Below are positions 24,641 through 32,566 of a DNA stretch of 49,023 nt, in pieces. The position numbers were made by a program, and so were the translations under genes. Source of the DNA: MGIIb-P sp963934015 (GTDB lineage Archaea > Thermoplasmatota > Poseidoniia > Poseidoniales > Thalassarchaeaceae); the NCBI GenBank assembly GCA_963934015.1, contig CAWVWT010000012.1, forward strand, positions 1 to 49,023, read 5' to 3'. A model generated the notes under the pieces. It ran no database searches, was not told the origin of the DNA, and saw only the letters and a program-made list of their open reading frames with translations. How positions within the stretch are numbered: the first letter of the stretch is position 1; each line of letters starts with the position of its first letter.

Positions 24641-24699
24641 CCTCCTCGTGCGTGCGCTTGCGCGAACCTGACCGCAGAGGGGTTCGGTTAAGTAGGAGG
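24641..24699 (+). terminator. GC-rich nested inverted repeats, possible terminator or leader structure
   Basis: Immediately after the stop of the DUF2299-like gene, CCTCCT (24641-24646) can pair with AGGAGG (24694-24699). Inside lie GCGC-TT-GCGC (24654-24663) and GAACC/GGTTC (24664-24668 with 24681-24685). The fold sits 50 bases before the start of the giant surface protein gene. No T-run follows it, so a termination role is uncertain; it could also shape the mRNA leader. Confidence 0.4.
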
Positions 24700-24748
24700 G
24701 AAACGGCATTTCCAAAGTGCTGGAGAGGTTCTCTAGGGGTCGAATAAT

Positions 24749-27700
24749 ATGAGCAGTAGCAAACACAGCAGCATCACATTGGTGATGATTTTCGTAATGA
24801 GCACGTTATTGATTGGCTATACACCACCAGTTGCCCAAGGTGCATCGGTCGTGATTACCGATGCCGTACAACTCGTCAATGGAGGGTCGGTCAACGAACG
24901 TATGGCCTCGATGACAAGCGATAGTGAAGGCAACATCCACGTCGTTTGGACTCGCAACACACAGCATCTCTACTACACAATGCTCGACCCAAGAGCACAG
25001 ACTGTCATCGACGTCACCCAAATTTCTAATGGTGGCGGACATCGAGCATGGCATCCTGATATCGATATTGATTCGGAAGACCGCGTCCACGTCGTTTGGA
25101 CAAACAAAGCTAGCCAGCATGAAATCCTGTACACACTACTAGACCCTAGTTTGGATGACCAGGACGGAAGCCCGGCTGACGACTCAACGATTTCAATCAT
25201 TGAAGATACAGAAGTCACCCGCCGGCAACAAAACCGCGATTGGCCCGCAATCGCAGTCGATAGCCATGACAACGCGCATATCGTATGGGAAGATTCCTTT
25301 GATCAGCATGACAAGTACTTCCAGCAACCGCAGATTTACTACAAATTTTTGGAGGTTGATGAAGCATCCCGTGAAGCAATCACTGCGATTGATAGCACGC
25401 TTTTGACCCCAATCATTGGACACAAGGGTCACCCTGATATCGCTATTGATGCAGATGATTTGGTTCAGATCGCATGGGATGATACCCGTGGTGGCAAGGT
25501 GGAGATTGTATCAGCAATCGATACATCAGGTTCCATGTATTCAGAATGGGCCGACATGTGTGTTGTTTTCTACGGAGGCACATGGTCCAGTGGAGGTTCA
25601 TTCACGGGAATCAAGCCTATGCTTGAAGAGGCGAACATCTCGGTATTCGAAACATTGTATGCATTGGGTGGAACCTTCCCAAGTGCTGCAACAAGCGGTG
25701 CATGTTCTAGTCCACCTCACCACGAGAACCCACGACCCAATCATCTTACGACTCAAGATTCCTCGGGCGGCCTCATCAAACTACACTCAACCATCTACAA
25801 TGGTGGCGCACAAAGTGGCGGTTACCAAGGTGAAGATTGGGGACCAGGAAGTGCTTGGGCATGCTTGTCTTGGGTAGATGCACAAGGCAATGTACCCGGC
25901 AACCCACCAACAACTTACGACCACCACTGGAATCCGAATGCAACCAAGATTGTCATTCCAATCAGTGACGAGGGGCCCAAGGGTGGAGACCCACCTCAAC
26001 AATCTGATGACATTGCCAGTATCAACGAAGCCCACGACGCTTGCGTTGATGCCGGAGTAATCCCTGTAGGGATATATGGTTCATCGTGGGGAGCAAACAA
26101 CCAAGTTGCAAGCCACATGAAAGATCTCGCACAATGTCCTAACGGACAAGTGAATACGAATCCACGAATTTGCCCAGGTTCAACCACTAGAAACACAGAT
26201 GCTGGGGGACAAGTGTATGCTTTCCCCGCATCTGGAGCCAACGCCATGGCTACATTGGTTGAGGCAATGGTTTTCCTCGCAACCAACAACAGTCGTGAAA
26301 TTTACATGACCGTTTTGGACCCATATGCGAAGATTAACAATCCAGCTCCGGGCTGGGTTTATGGCCAATCTGGAACAGATGAAACGAACAATCGTTACAC
26401 CGAAGATTTGGGCCCAAGTCAAGATTCGAATGGCTACGGTCACCTTGTCGTGGTGAACGATACCCGTATCACACTTGATGACGCATTCAGTCTACACCCT
26501 TCGATAGCCATTGACAACAGCGGCGACACCCATCTAACATGGATGGACACCCGTGACTATGGTTTTGACAAAGATGACAACTACGAGGTATACTACTCAC
26601 GCCTCCGCCTCCGAGGTTCAGCAGAGTGGGACGGCGTATCTGGTGGTTTGCCCACTTACGGAATCAAGAAGATTGTCGACACTCGAATTTCATATGTTGA
26701 AGGAGCGAGCAATGTCAATCCGAATGACTACTATCGAGCATCTTCATACATGCCACAAGTCATCGCTGACAATCAGAATAACGTGCACATGTCTTGGCTT
26801 GAGAACTCTAACACATCTCAGGGTGAATCCATCATGTATACTCGATTAAACCACACCAACGATGTTGGCGATTGGCCTTTGAATAGTATTGCAGCCGCGG
26901 TTCTAGATCCATGGGAACGCGTCGATGTGACGGAATGGCACAGCGATAAATTGGGGCCCAACAGTGGCCGTTCACCAGAACTCTCGCAGCCACCAGCGTT
27001 TGCAAATGATATGGGCAGTGGTGCGCATATTGCGTGGTCAGATACCAACAAATGTAATGAAGATTCGAACAATGGAGCATATACGATTTGTTACACCCAC
27101 GTGTTAACCGGTCAAGTTGACGTTGAGTTAGCTGAAGATGAGACGTACTATCACGTAATTGAACCAGGTGAACAGACAATATACAATTTGACTGTGAACA
27201 ATTCAACACCAGGTCCAATTGATTTGGTATCGGATACATTTGCTGTGAATCTTTCAGGGGTGCCTCTGAATTGGACTGCGAATTTATTCTTCGCCGACAA
27301 CCACACTGCGATTTTCCCTGAAACCCCAATTTTCTTACTTGGCGGTGAATCGGTTCGTGTGTATTTACGAATTCGCGCACCATCAATTTACCAAGCGAAT
27401 GCGGATGAACTTGCACAGGTCGTCGTGTCTGCTGTATCTTACAAAGATCCAGCTATCCGCAGCGATCGATTGACTCTGACCTTAATGGACGTGGTCCACG
27501 GTATTGAACTGGAAACAAGCCACTATCAATCGGATGTGGAGCAGGGTGAAACCGCAATATTCTCAATCACGATTACAAATACTGGAAACGTGTTTGATAC
27601 ATTTGCATTCTATGATCCAACGACCTTGCAAGGTCAACAGGAATGGCTACTCCCTTGGGGTTGGCAGATTAACTTCCCATTGATGGTCAGTTTAGATCCC

Positions 27701-29761
27701 GGGCAATCAGTAACCAAGAATTTAGAGATTTCAGTGCCGACGACCCAAGATCCAGGGACATTTGCATTGTATCTCAAAGGTTGGTCAATGGGCGAACCAG
27801 TGAAGAGTTTGGATAAAGGCACATACGATGTGTTGGAATTGTGGGTGAATGTGAGTATCCGTTCAACAGGAAACATCATCTTCGAAATATTCGATACATC
27901 AGAGTATGTCATGCCTGGCGAGTGTCATACATACACAATTGATGTCATCAAGAAGTTTGCACCCGGATATCTAATTTTCACTACACCCGGCGCTCCTGAT
28001 GCTAAGCCCGATGGAATGCCGATGAATGAATGGCAATATGATCATTGGACTGTTAATTTGGATTTCAGCAATGCCCCTGGTGGAAATGAAGGTGAAATGA
28101 GCAAAGCACGACATTGGTCTCAGATCAACATTCCATACGAGGTAGCAGCCATCGTTTGCGCCCCACTTAACGCGAGTGCTGGCCTTGGTCCAGCGATTAC
28201 CGTGAAGGCACATCTACAGGGTGCTTCACGGGTATCTGATGCAGTAATCCTTTCCACCAACGTTGAACACGTGTATGATTTGGAAATGGATGCTCCATCG
28301 ACGACATACTCTGTCGACCCAGGTCAATCCTTGGTAGTCCCAATTACCACGACCAACGAAGGCAACGGTCCAGATCGCTACGATATGCGCACAGCATCGA
28401 TTACTGATGCCAATGGCACACAGTTGTTATGGGAAATCCAAATTCCACGTGCAACACTCTCGGAACTTGAGCGTGATGATGCAGAAACAATCAATGTCGC
28501 AATCAATATTCCGGGACAGATTGTTGCTGGTAATTACCAAGTTGTTCTGAAGGCATACAGTGAGGAACCTTTCGAAGGTACATCAGAACGAGATGCCATA
28601 CTCTTTGACATCACAGTCAATCAGTTCCACGACATGCAAATTTGGCTAGATAATACGGTTGAGAGTCAAATCAAGACCACAGCACCCGGGCGTACAGTTC
28701 GCTATTTGCTTAATGTAACCAACAATGGTAACGTACCAGATATTCCAACATTGCACAACCACACCAAGAGTGGTAATGATTGGAATGACCAGCCGAGTAT
28801 GGGCTCACTATCCAGTTGGAATGTTGAATACGCAATGGTTGAAGATTTCGATACTGAACTCCCAAGGGAGATACCCTGTGCTGAACTTGCACCTGGCGAG
28901 GCGGCACCATTGTATGGCTGCGCTTACCACGCAGACGGAACATGGAGCCTTGCAGAAATGCAAGCATACACCACGGTTCAAGTCATGGTCATTATCGACA
29001 TTAGCCCATCTGCTACACTCGCAAACCGTGAAATTGGGATCAAGGTTCTTTCGAACTTTGGTGGTTCACCCGATGGTGATACTGATGAAACAGCATCTTG
29101 GCTTGACAGTTGCACAATCGATGCAGACAACGATGGAGTTGTAGACAATGTCTACCCATGTGACACGAATGAGCAGGTTCTACGAATCCGACTCCGTGCA
29201 CCAGATCTAGAAATTCTCGATGTCACACCCGTGCGGGTAGAAGCACCAGTTGGCGATATGATTCCAGTCAATGTTCAGATTATCAACCGAGGAAACGTTC
29301 ATGCTACAGATATCAACATCGTACTCTGTGAAGATGAGACGGAAGACAACATCCGAAACAACATCTGTTCCGAAGAAAATGTTGCTTACCGCCAAGTGAT
29401 TGGTGCATTGATGCCACCCGATGACAGTGGTTCAGCCGAAGCGGTTGAAATCACACTACTCTATCCAGTAACGGCTGGAAACCACGATGTGGTTGTAATT
29501 GTCGATCCAGGTAATCTGATTATCGAAGCTAATGAGGCTAACAATCGCAAGGATATTGGCCAACTTTCGAGTGAAAATGGTTGGCTTGATGTCGCTGCGG
29601 AAGCCGCAGGAACCTGGTCGGTTCCAACGATGATTCTGCTTCTCACCATCGCTTTGATGGCAGTTGCAGGCATGGTCATGGTTGGTCGTCGACGTGAAGC
29701 ATTGGCACGTGTTGATGCACAATCGAGCATGACTTCTGTCGAAGAAGACATGCGCTTCTGA
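24749..29761 (+). CDS. Giant surface protein: seven-bladed propeller with inserted VWA domain, CARDB/NEW3-like repeats, C-terminal anchor
   Basis: A 1670-residue secreted protein. A signal peptide occupies about residues 1-32. Residues about 45-780 contain seven repeats of the form D-x-x-x-x-x-H-V/I-x-W...Y-x-x-L-D, typical of sialidase/BNR-like propeller blades (for example DSEGNIHVVWTRN, DSEDRVHVVWTNK, DNSGDTHLTWMDT). Blade 4 is split at about residue 254 by a 260-residue von Willebrand A-like domain with the metal-site motif DTSGSM and a second conserved strand IVIPISDEGP. It resumes at REIYMTVLDP. Residues about 790-1600 hold several beta-sandwich repeats of the CARDB/NEW3 type (for example ETAIFSITITNTGNVFDTF) and a Ca2+-loop DADNDGVVDN. 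A membrane helix at about 1623-1648 and a short basic/acidic tail end it. Probably involved in adhesion or surface binding; the ligand is unknown. Confidence 0.85.
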   Translation: MSSSKHSSITLVMIFVMSTLLIGYTPPVAQGASVVITDAVQLVNGGSVNERMASMTSDSEGNIHVVWTRNTQHLYYTMLDPRAQTVIDVTQISNGGGHRAWHPDIDIDSEDRVHVVWTNKASQHEILYTLLDPSLDDQDGSPADDSTISIIEDTEVTRRQQNRDWPAIAVDSHDNAHIVWEDSFDQHDKYFQQPQIYYKFLEVDEASREAITAIDSTLLTPIIGHKGHPDIAIDADDLVQIAWDDTRGGKVEIVSAIDTSGSMYSEWADMCVVFYGGTWSSGGSFTGIKPMLEEANISVFETLYALGGTFPSAATSGACSSPPHHENPRPNHLTTQDSSGGLIKLHSTIYNGGAQSGGYQGEDWGPGSAWACLSWVDAQGNVPGNPPTTYDHHWNPNATKIVIPISDEGPKGGDPPQQSDDIASINEAHDACVDAGVIPVGIYGSSWGANNQVASHMKDLAQCPNGQVNTNPRICPGSTTRNTDAGGQVYAFPASGANAMATLVEAMVFLATNNSREIYMTVLDPYAKINNPAPGWVYGQSGTDETNNRYTEDLGPSQDSNGYGHLVVVNDTRITLDDAFSLHPSIAIDNSGDTHLTWMDTRDYGFDKDDNYEVYYSRLRLRGSAEWDGVSGGLPTYGIKKIVDTRISYVEGASNVNPNDYYRASSYMPQVIADNQNNVHMSWLENSNTSQGESIMYTRLNHTNDVGDWPLNSIAAAVLDPWERVDVTEWHSDKLGPNSGRSPELSQPPAFANDMGSGAHIAWSDTNKCNEDSNNGAYTICYTHVLTGQVDVELAEDETYYHVIEPGEQTIYNLTVNNSTPGPIDLVSDTFAVNLSGVPLNWTANLFFADNHTAIFPETPIFLLGGESVRVYLRIRAPSIYQANADELAQVVVSAVSYKDPAIRSDRLTLTLMDVVHGIELETSHYQSDVEQGETAIFSITITNTGNVFDTFAFYDPTTLQGQQEWLLPWGWQINFPLMVSLDPGQSVTKNLEISVPTTQDPGTFALYLKGWSMGEPVKSLDKGTYDVLELWVNVSIRSTGNIIFEIFDTSEYVMPGECHTYTIDVIKKFAPGYLIFTTPGAPDAKPDGMPMNEWQYDHWTVNLDFSNAPGGNEGEMSKARHWSQINIPYEVAAIVCAPLNASAGLGPAITVKAHLQGASRVSDAVILSTNVEHVYDLEMDAPSTTYSVDPGQSLVVPITTTNEGNGPDRYDMRTASITDANGTQLLWEIQIPRATLSELERDDAETINVAINIPGQIVAGNYQVVLKAYSEEPFEGTSERDAILFDITVNQFHDMQIWLDNTVESQIKTTAPGRTVRYLLNVTNNGNVPDIPTLHNHTKSGNDWNDQPSMGSLSSWNVEYAMVEDFDTELPREIPCAELAPGEAAPLYGCAYHADGTWSLAEMQAYTTVQVMVIIDISPSATLANREIGIKVLSNFGGSPDGDTDETASWLDSCTIDADNDGVVDNVYPCDTNEQVLRIRLRAPDLEILDVTPVRVEAPVGDMIPVNVQIINRGNVHATDINIVLCEDETEDNIRNNICSEENVAYRQVIGALMPPDDSGSAEAVEITLLYPVTAGNHDVVVIVDPGNLIIEANEANNRKDIGQLSSENGWLDVAAEAAGTWSVPTMILLLTIALMAVAGMVMVGRRREALARVDAQSSMTSVEEDMRF

Positions 29762-29768
29762 TTGGAAA

Positions 29769-30521
29769 TTACGACGGGTCTGTTTTGGCCAACCACCAAG
29801 GCAGTAATCGATCGTCGCTGGTTGCGATAATCGTCCCCGATTCAGCACCGAGTTGACGCATCATGACGCCGCGTAGTGCATCCATCATCTCTTCCGCACG
29901 TTGTGGTTGAATTTGCATCCCAGCACAGAACTGATCGAGATCAACTGGCCGTCTTGGCGCTTCTAGCAGAACATGAGCCAATTGCCGTTCTTCGTAAATA
30001 TCGAAGGTATCATCGACGACACGACTCGCCTTCTGCTTTATTTGTTGATGAAGTGCAATAAGAGCATCTCTTTCAGCATCGAGACGATCAAGTTCATCAT
30101 TCAATTCTGAAAGCATTCCCAAGGCTTCAGCCATTGGTAATCTACGACGGGTCCCTAAGCGCTCAGCAACCCCCAGGACGTCCGCTGGTAATCGGCTTGA
30201 AAGTCGTGCAGGACCACCGGCCGGTAATTGCCGATGTTCGGCCCGAAAGAGATCGGGACCCAAATCGAGCCGCAGAGAAAACGACTGTGTAATTGCATAG
30301 ATTCTCTTAGGCGGCCCTCCTTTTTCGCTGGGTACCTTTTCACTCACGACAAAACCAGCATTTTCGAGAACTTTCAGGTGTTTCATAATCGCTTGTTGCG
30401 AAACATCGAGTAATTCAGCTAGCTGCAAAGGGTAGTGAGCCTCGCGGACAAGGTGCTCCAAAATTGAGCGACGTGTACGATTTTCTAGTATGGAAAGTGC
30501 AGTGTCAAAATCCGTAACCAC
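29769..30521 (-). CDS. ArsR-type winged-helix transcriptional regulator
   Basis: A 250-residue DNA-binding protein. The N-terminal 85 residues form a winged helix: ALSILENRTRRSILEHLVREAHYPLQLAELLDVSQQAIMKHLKVLENAGFV, with the recognition helix at about VSQQAIMKHLKVLE, then a wing KGGPPKRIYAIT. Archaeal ArsR regulators of this length often carry a C-terminal domain for dimerisation or sensing. Here it contains a long coiled-coil segment (about 130-170) and a second small helical domain. No metal-binding cysteine pair is seen, so metal sensing is unlikely. The start is a GTG at 30521. A short inverted repeat overlaps the region just upstream. It converges with the giant surface protein gene (7 bases between stops). 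Confidence 0.85.
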   Translation of the reverse strand: MVTDFDTALSILENRTRRSILEHLVREAHYPLQLAELLDVSQQAIMKHLKVLENAGFVVSEKVPSEKGGPPKRIYAITQSFSLRLDLGPDLFRAEHRQLPAGGPARLSSRLPADVLGVAERLGTRRRLPMAEALGMLSELNDELDRLDAERDALIALHQQIKQKASRVVDDTFDIYEERQLAHVLLEAPRRPVDLDQFCAGMQIQPQRAEEMMDALRGVMMRQLGAESGTIIATSDDRLLPWWLAKTDPS

Positions 30522-30547
30522 TTGACAACCCAGTGTTAACTAGTCAA
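30522..30547 (-). promoter_or_regulatory. Candidate operator upstream of the ArsR-type regulator
   Basis: TTGAC (30522-30526) and GTCAA (30543-30547) form a 5-base inverted repeat with a 16-base spacer that includes the palindrome GTTAAC (30535-30540). The element directly abuts the GTG start of the regulator gene. Spacing of the arms suits a dimeric winged-helix protein, so autoregulation is a reasonable guess. The arms are short and could occur by chance. Confidence 0.3.
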
Positions 30548-30573
30548 AGGACCCCTATGAATCCTCGGCTGGT

Positions 30574-31422
30574 TCATCCTTCGTCCCATGTCTTCCAACT
30601 ACGTTCCACATGTTCGCCATCAGCTTCGATGGATTGCGGTGCAGAATCATTCACAGATTCGATTTCGTCTACAACTCGAGCCAATTTACCCGCACGATCA
30701 GGACGATCTGCGAAAGGAGCAGGGGTTTCTTGTTCTACTAGAGGCTGATGAACAGTCAAATCAAGAATTTCACCACCATGCACACTTCTCCAAATTTCAT
30801 CAGTGGTTGGCACGCGCTGTTGGATGGTTCCATCTGTTGGTGCGATTGGAATCGTTGTTCCGTCTGCTGCTTGCATTACGAGACCCGCCTTTGCAGATTT
30901 TTTCCGACCATTCATCCAGAGTGCAAACGCAATTGGCAATAGACACCCGCCAAAGATAATTCCAAGACAACCTCCCGTGATGTAGGTAGAATCAGAAGAA
31001 CTTGCCAAATCCATTTCATCGATGACCCACAATATTTCACCTTCACCCGCATTATTGTAAATTACATGGGGCCCATTCTCATCAGGAATAAACGAACCAA
31101 CGGCAAAGTACCACTCTTCACCCATTCCTTCTCGATCTGATTGTATCCAACTCGGAGAACCGATGGTTACTTCTGTCTCAGTGGCATCTTCAATAATTGT
31201 ACAATTGTGGGGTGAATCATCGAGTCGAAATAGCAGGTAAGAACTTTCTTTGCTGAGGTTGACGGGTTCGCTTTCACCCCCCTCTAATTTGAGGAGGTGG
31301 TTTTCATCGGGGTCAAGGGTTGCCATCCACGAAGGCCATACAGATACTAAGACAGCGATGGATATGCCCAATACAACGGCACCGGCAATCATCAACCGTT
31401 TCGGCCACCCGCCTTGGCTCAT
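30574..31422 (-). CDS. Membrane protein of unknown function
   Basis: A 282-residue protein with two hydrophobic helices, at about residues 9-30 and 147-167. The stretch between them (about 115 residues, rich in Asp, Glu and Ser, with segments such as SYLLFRLDDSPHNCTI) would lie outside the cell. The C-terminal 110 residues are acidic, mostly hydrophilic and presumably cytoplasmic. No known domain is recognised. It begins 31 bases after the stop of top6A on the same strand, so it may be co-transcribed with the topoisomerase genes, though a shared function is not implied. Confidence 0.7.
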   Translation of the reverse strand: MSQGGWPKRLMIAGAVVLGISIAVLVSVWPSWMATLDPDENHLLKLEGGESEPVNLSKESSYLLFRLDDSPHNCTIIEDATETEVTIGSPSWIQSDREGMGEEWYFAVGSFIPDENGPHVIYNNAGEGEILWVIDEMDLASSSDSTYITGGCLGIIFGGCLLPIAFALWMNGRKKSAKAGLVMQAADGTTIPIAPTDGTIQQRVPTTDEIWRSVHGGEILDLTVHQPLVEQETPAPFADRPDRAGKLARVVDEIESVNDSAPQSIEADGEHVERSWKTWDEG

Positions 31423-31453
31423 AACCCCACCTCTTCGTCAACGTTCATCTCTG

Positions 31454-32566
31454 TTATGCTCGCTTATAATGCCCTCTTTCAGCCATTTTTTCTGGGAGAT
31501 ATGTGTCTGTAACGAAATCAAGGCCGTATTTTGCGAGAGATTGCTGTTCAGCCTTCTTTCCTAAACTCAGCATCATCTTAATCTGTTCCTGCCACCAACC
31601 ATCAGCAAACCTTGGATCGCTGAGTTCGGCTTTCAGGGCCTCCACATCCTTGCTCGATAATTTGTCACTAGGTAGATCATACGCCTCGATATCGCCAGAG
31701 GTAATACCGAGATATTCCGCGCTCGGCGTTGCTAGATATTCTGAGATGTGAGCGGTTTTGATTGCACCATACGCAATGCTTGCAAAGATTCTGAATGACC
31801 ACGGATCACCGTCGAGGAAGACGTAGATTGGTAGATTCCATTCCTCATTCATTCGTTTCAATATTCGACGTGTAGAACGGGCAGGTTGCCCTTTCAAGTG
31901 AAGTAAACCGCAACGGTAGTCTTCGTCAAATCCATTCTCGACAAGCCGATCAAACATACCACCAGTTTCGATGGCCATGATGAAGTCAATGTCATGTTCA
32001 ACCAATTGGATTTTTTCGGATTCAACATTATATGGCACTCCGTAACCCGAATCTCCAACATCATCTCGAGCGTTGATCCTCATCCATTCACCTCGCCTAT
32101 TCCGCTCATTCACCGTTAAATTTCCAATCATCCGGGCACCGTCTTCTTCAGGGCGGAGTTTGAAATCCTCGCGTAAGCATTTCGTGACAATTTCAAGGTC
32201 TTCAGCAAGATTGTTACTATCGTTTTGTGAGCCAAACTTTCCATGACCCCACCCTTCGGAGATGTAGTACATTTCACGAAGTGTCGACGACTTCTCATTT
32301 CCAATCATCTGCTCGATAAATTCGATAATATGTAGCGCACGCAACAATTGTCTTGCGCTACCTAGGCTTGTAGCATCGCGAATAGACCGTTTACTTCCAT
32401 ATTTGTAAACACCTAATTTTTCATCGAATCCAATATTGTTCTTGGTCCGTACTGGCAAGGTCATGGTCGGAGCCTCTCCCTTCACCATTCGTTTGTACAT
32501 CTCTCTTGCAACACCGTGGAGATTCTCCACAACTTCTTCCTTGGTTTTTCGTTGAGTCACACTCAT
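31454..32566 (-). CDS. top6A: DNA topoisomerase VI subunit A (Spo11-like)
   Basis: A 370-residue subunit that makes the transient double-strand break of the type IIB topoisomerase. The winged-helix (CAP-like) part contains the active-site region STLREMYYISEGWG, in which Tyr101 is the probable nucleophile. The Toprim metal-binding residues are visible as Glu200 in FIMAIETGGMFDRL and Asp252/Asp254 in VFLDGDPW. HLKGQPARSTRRIL is another conserved block. Length matches archaeal Top6A. Its ATG overlaps the stop of top6B (ATGA), indicating translational coupling and equal production of the two subunits. Confidence 0.96.
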   Translation of the reverse strand: MSVTQRKTKEEVVENLHGVAREMYKRMVKGEAPTMTLPVRTKNNIGFDEKLGVYKYGSKRSIRDATSLGSARQLLRALHIIEFIEQMIGNEKSSTLREMYYISEGWGHGKFGSQNDSNNLAEDLEIVTKCLREDFKLRPEEDGARMIGNLTVNERNRRGEWMRINARDDVGDSGYGVPYNVESEKIQLVEHDIDFIMAIETGGMFDRLVENGFDEDYRCGLLHLKGQPARSTRRILKRMNEEWNLPIYVFLDGDPWSFRIFASIAYGAIKTAHISEYLATPSAEYLGITSGDIEAYDLPSDKLSSKDVEALKAELSDPRFADGWWQEQIKMMLSLGKKAEQQSLAKYGLDFVTDTYLPEKMAERGHYKRA

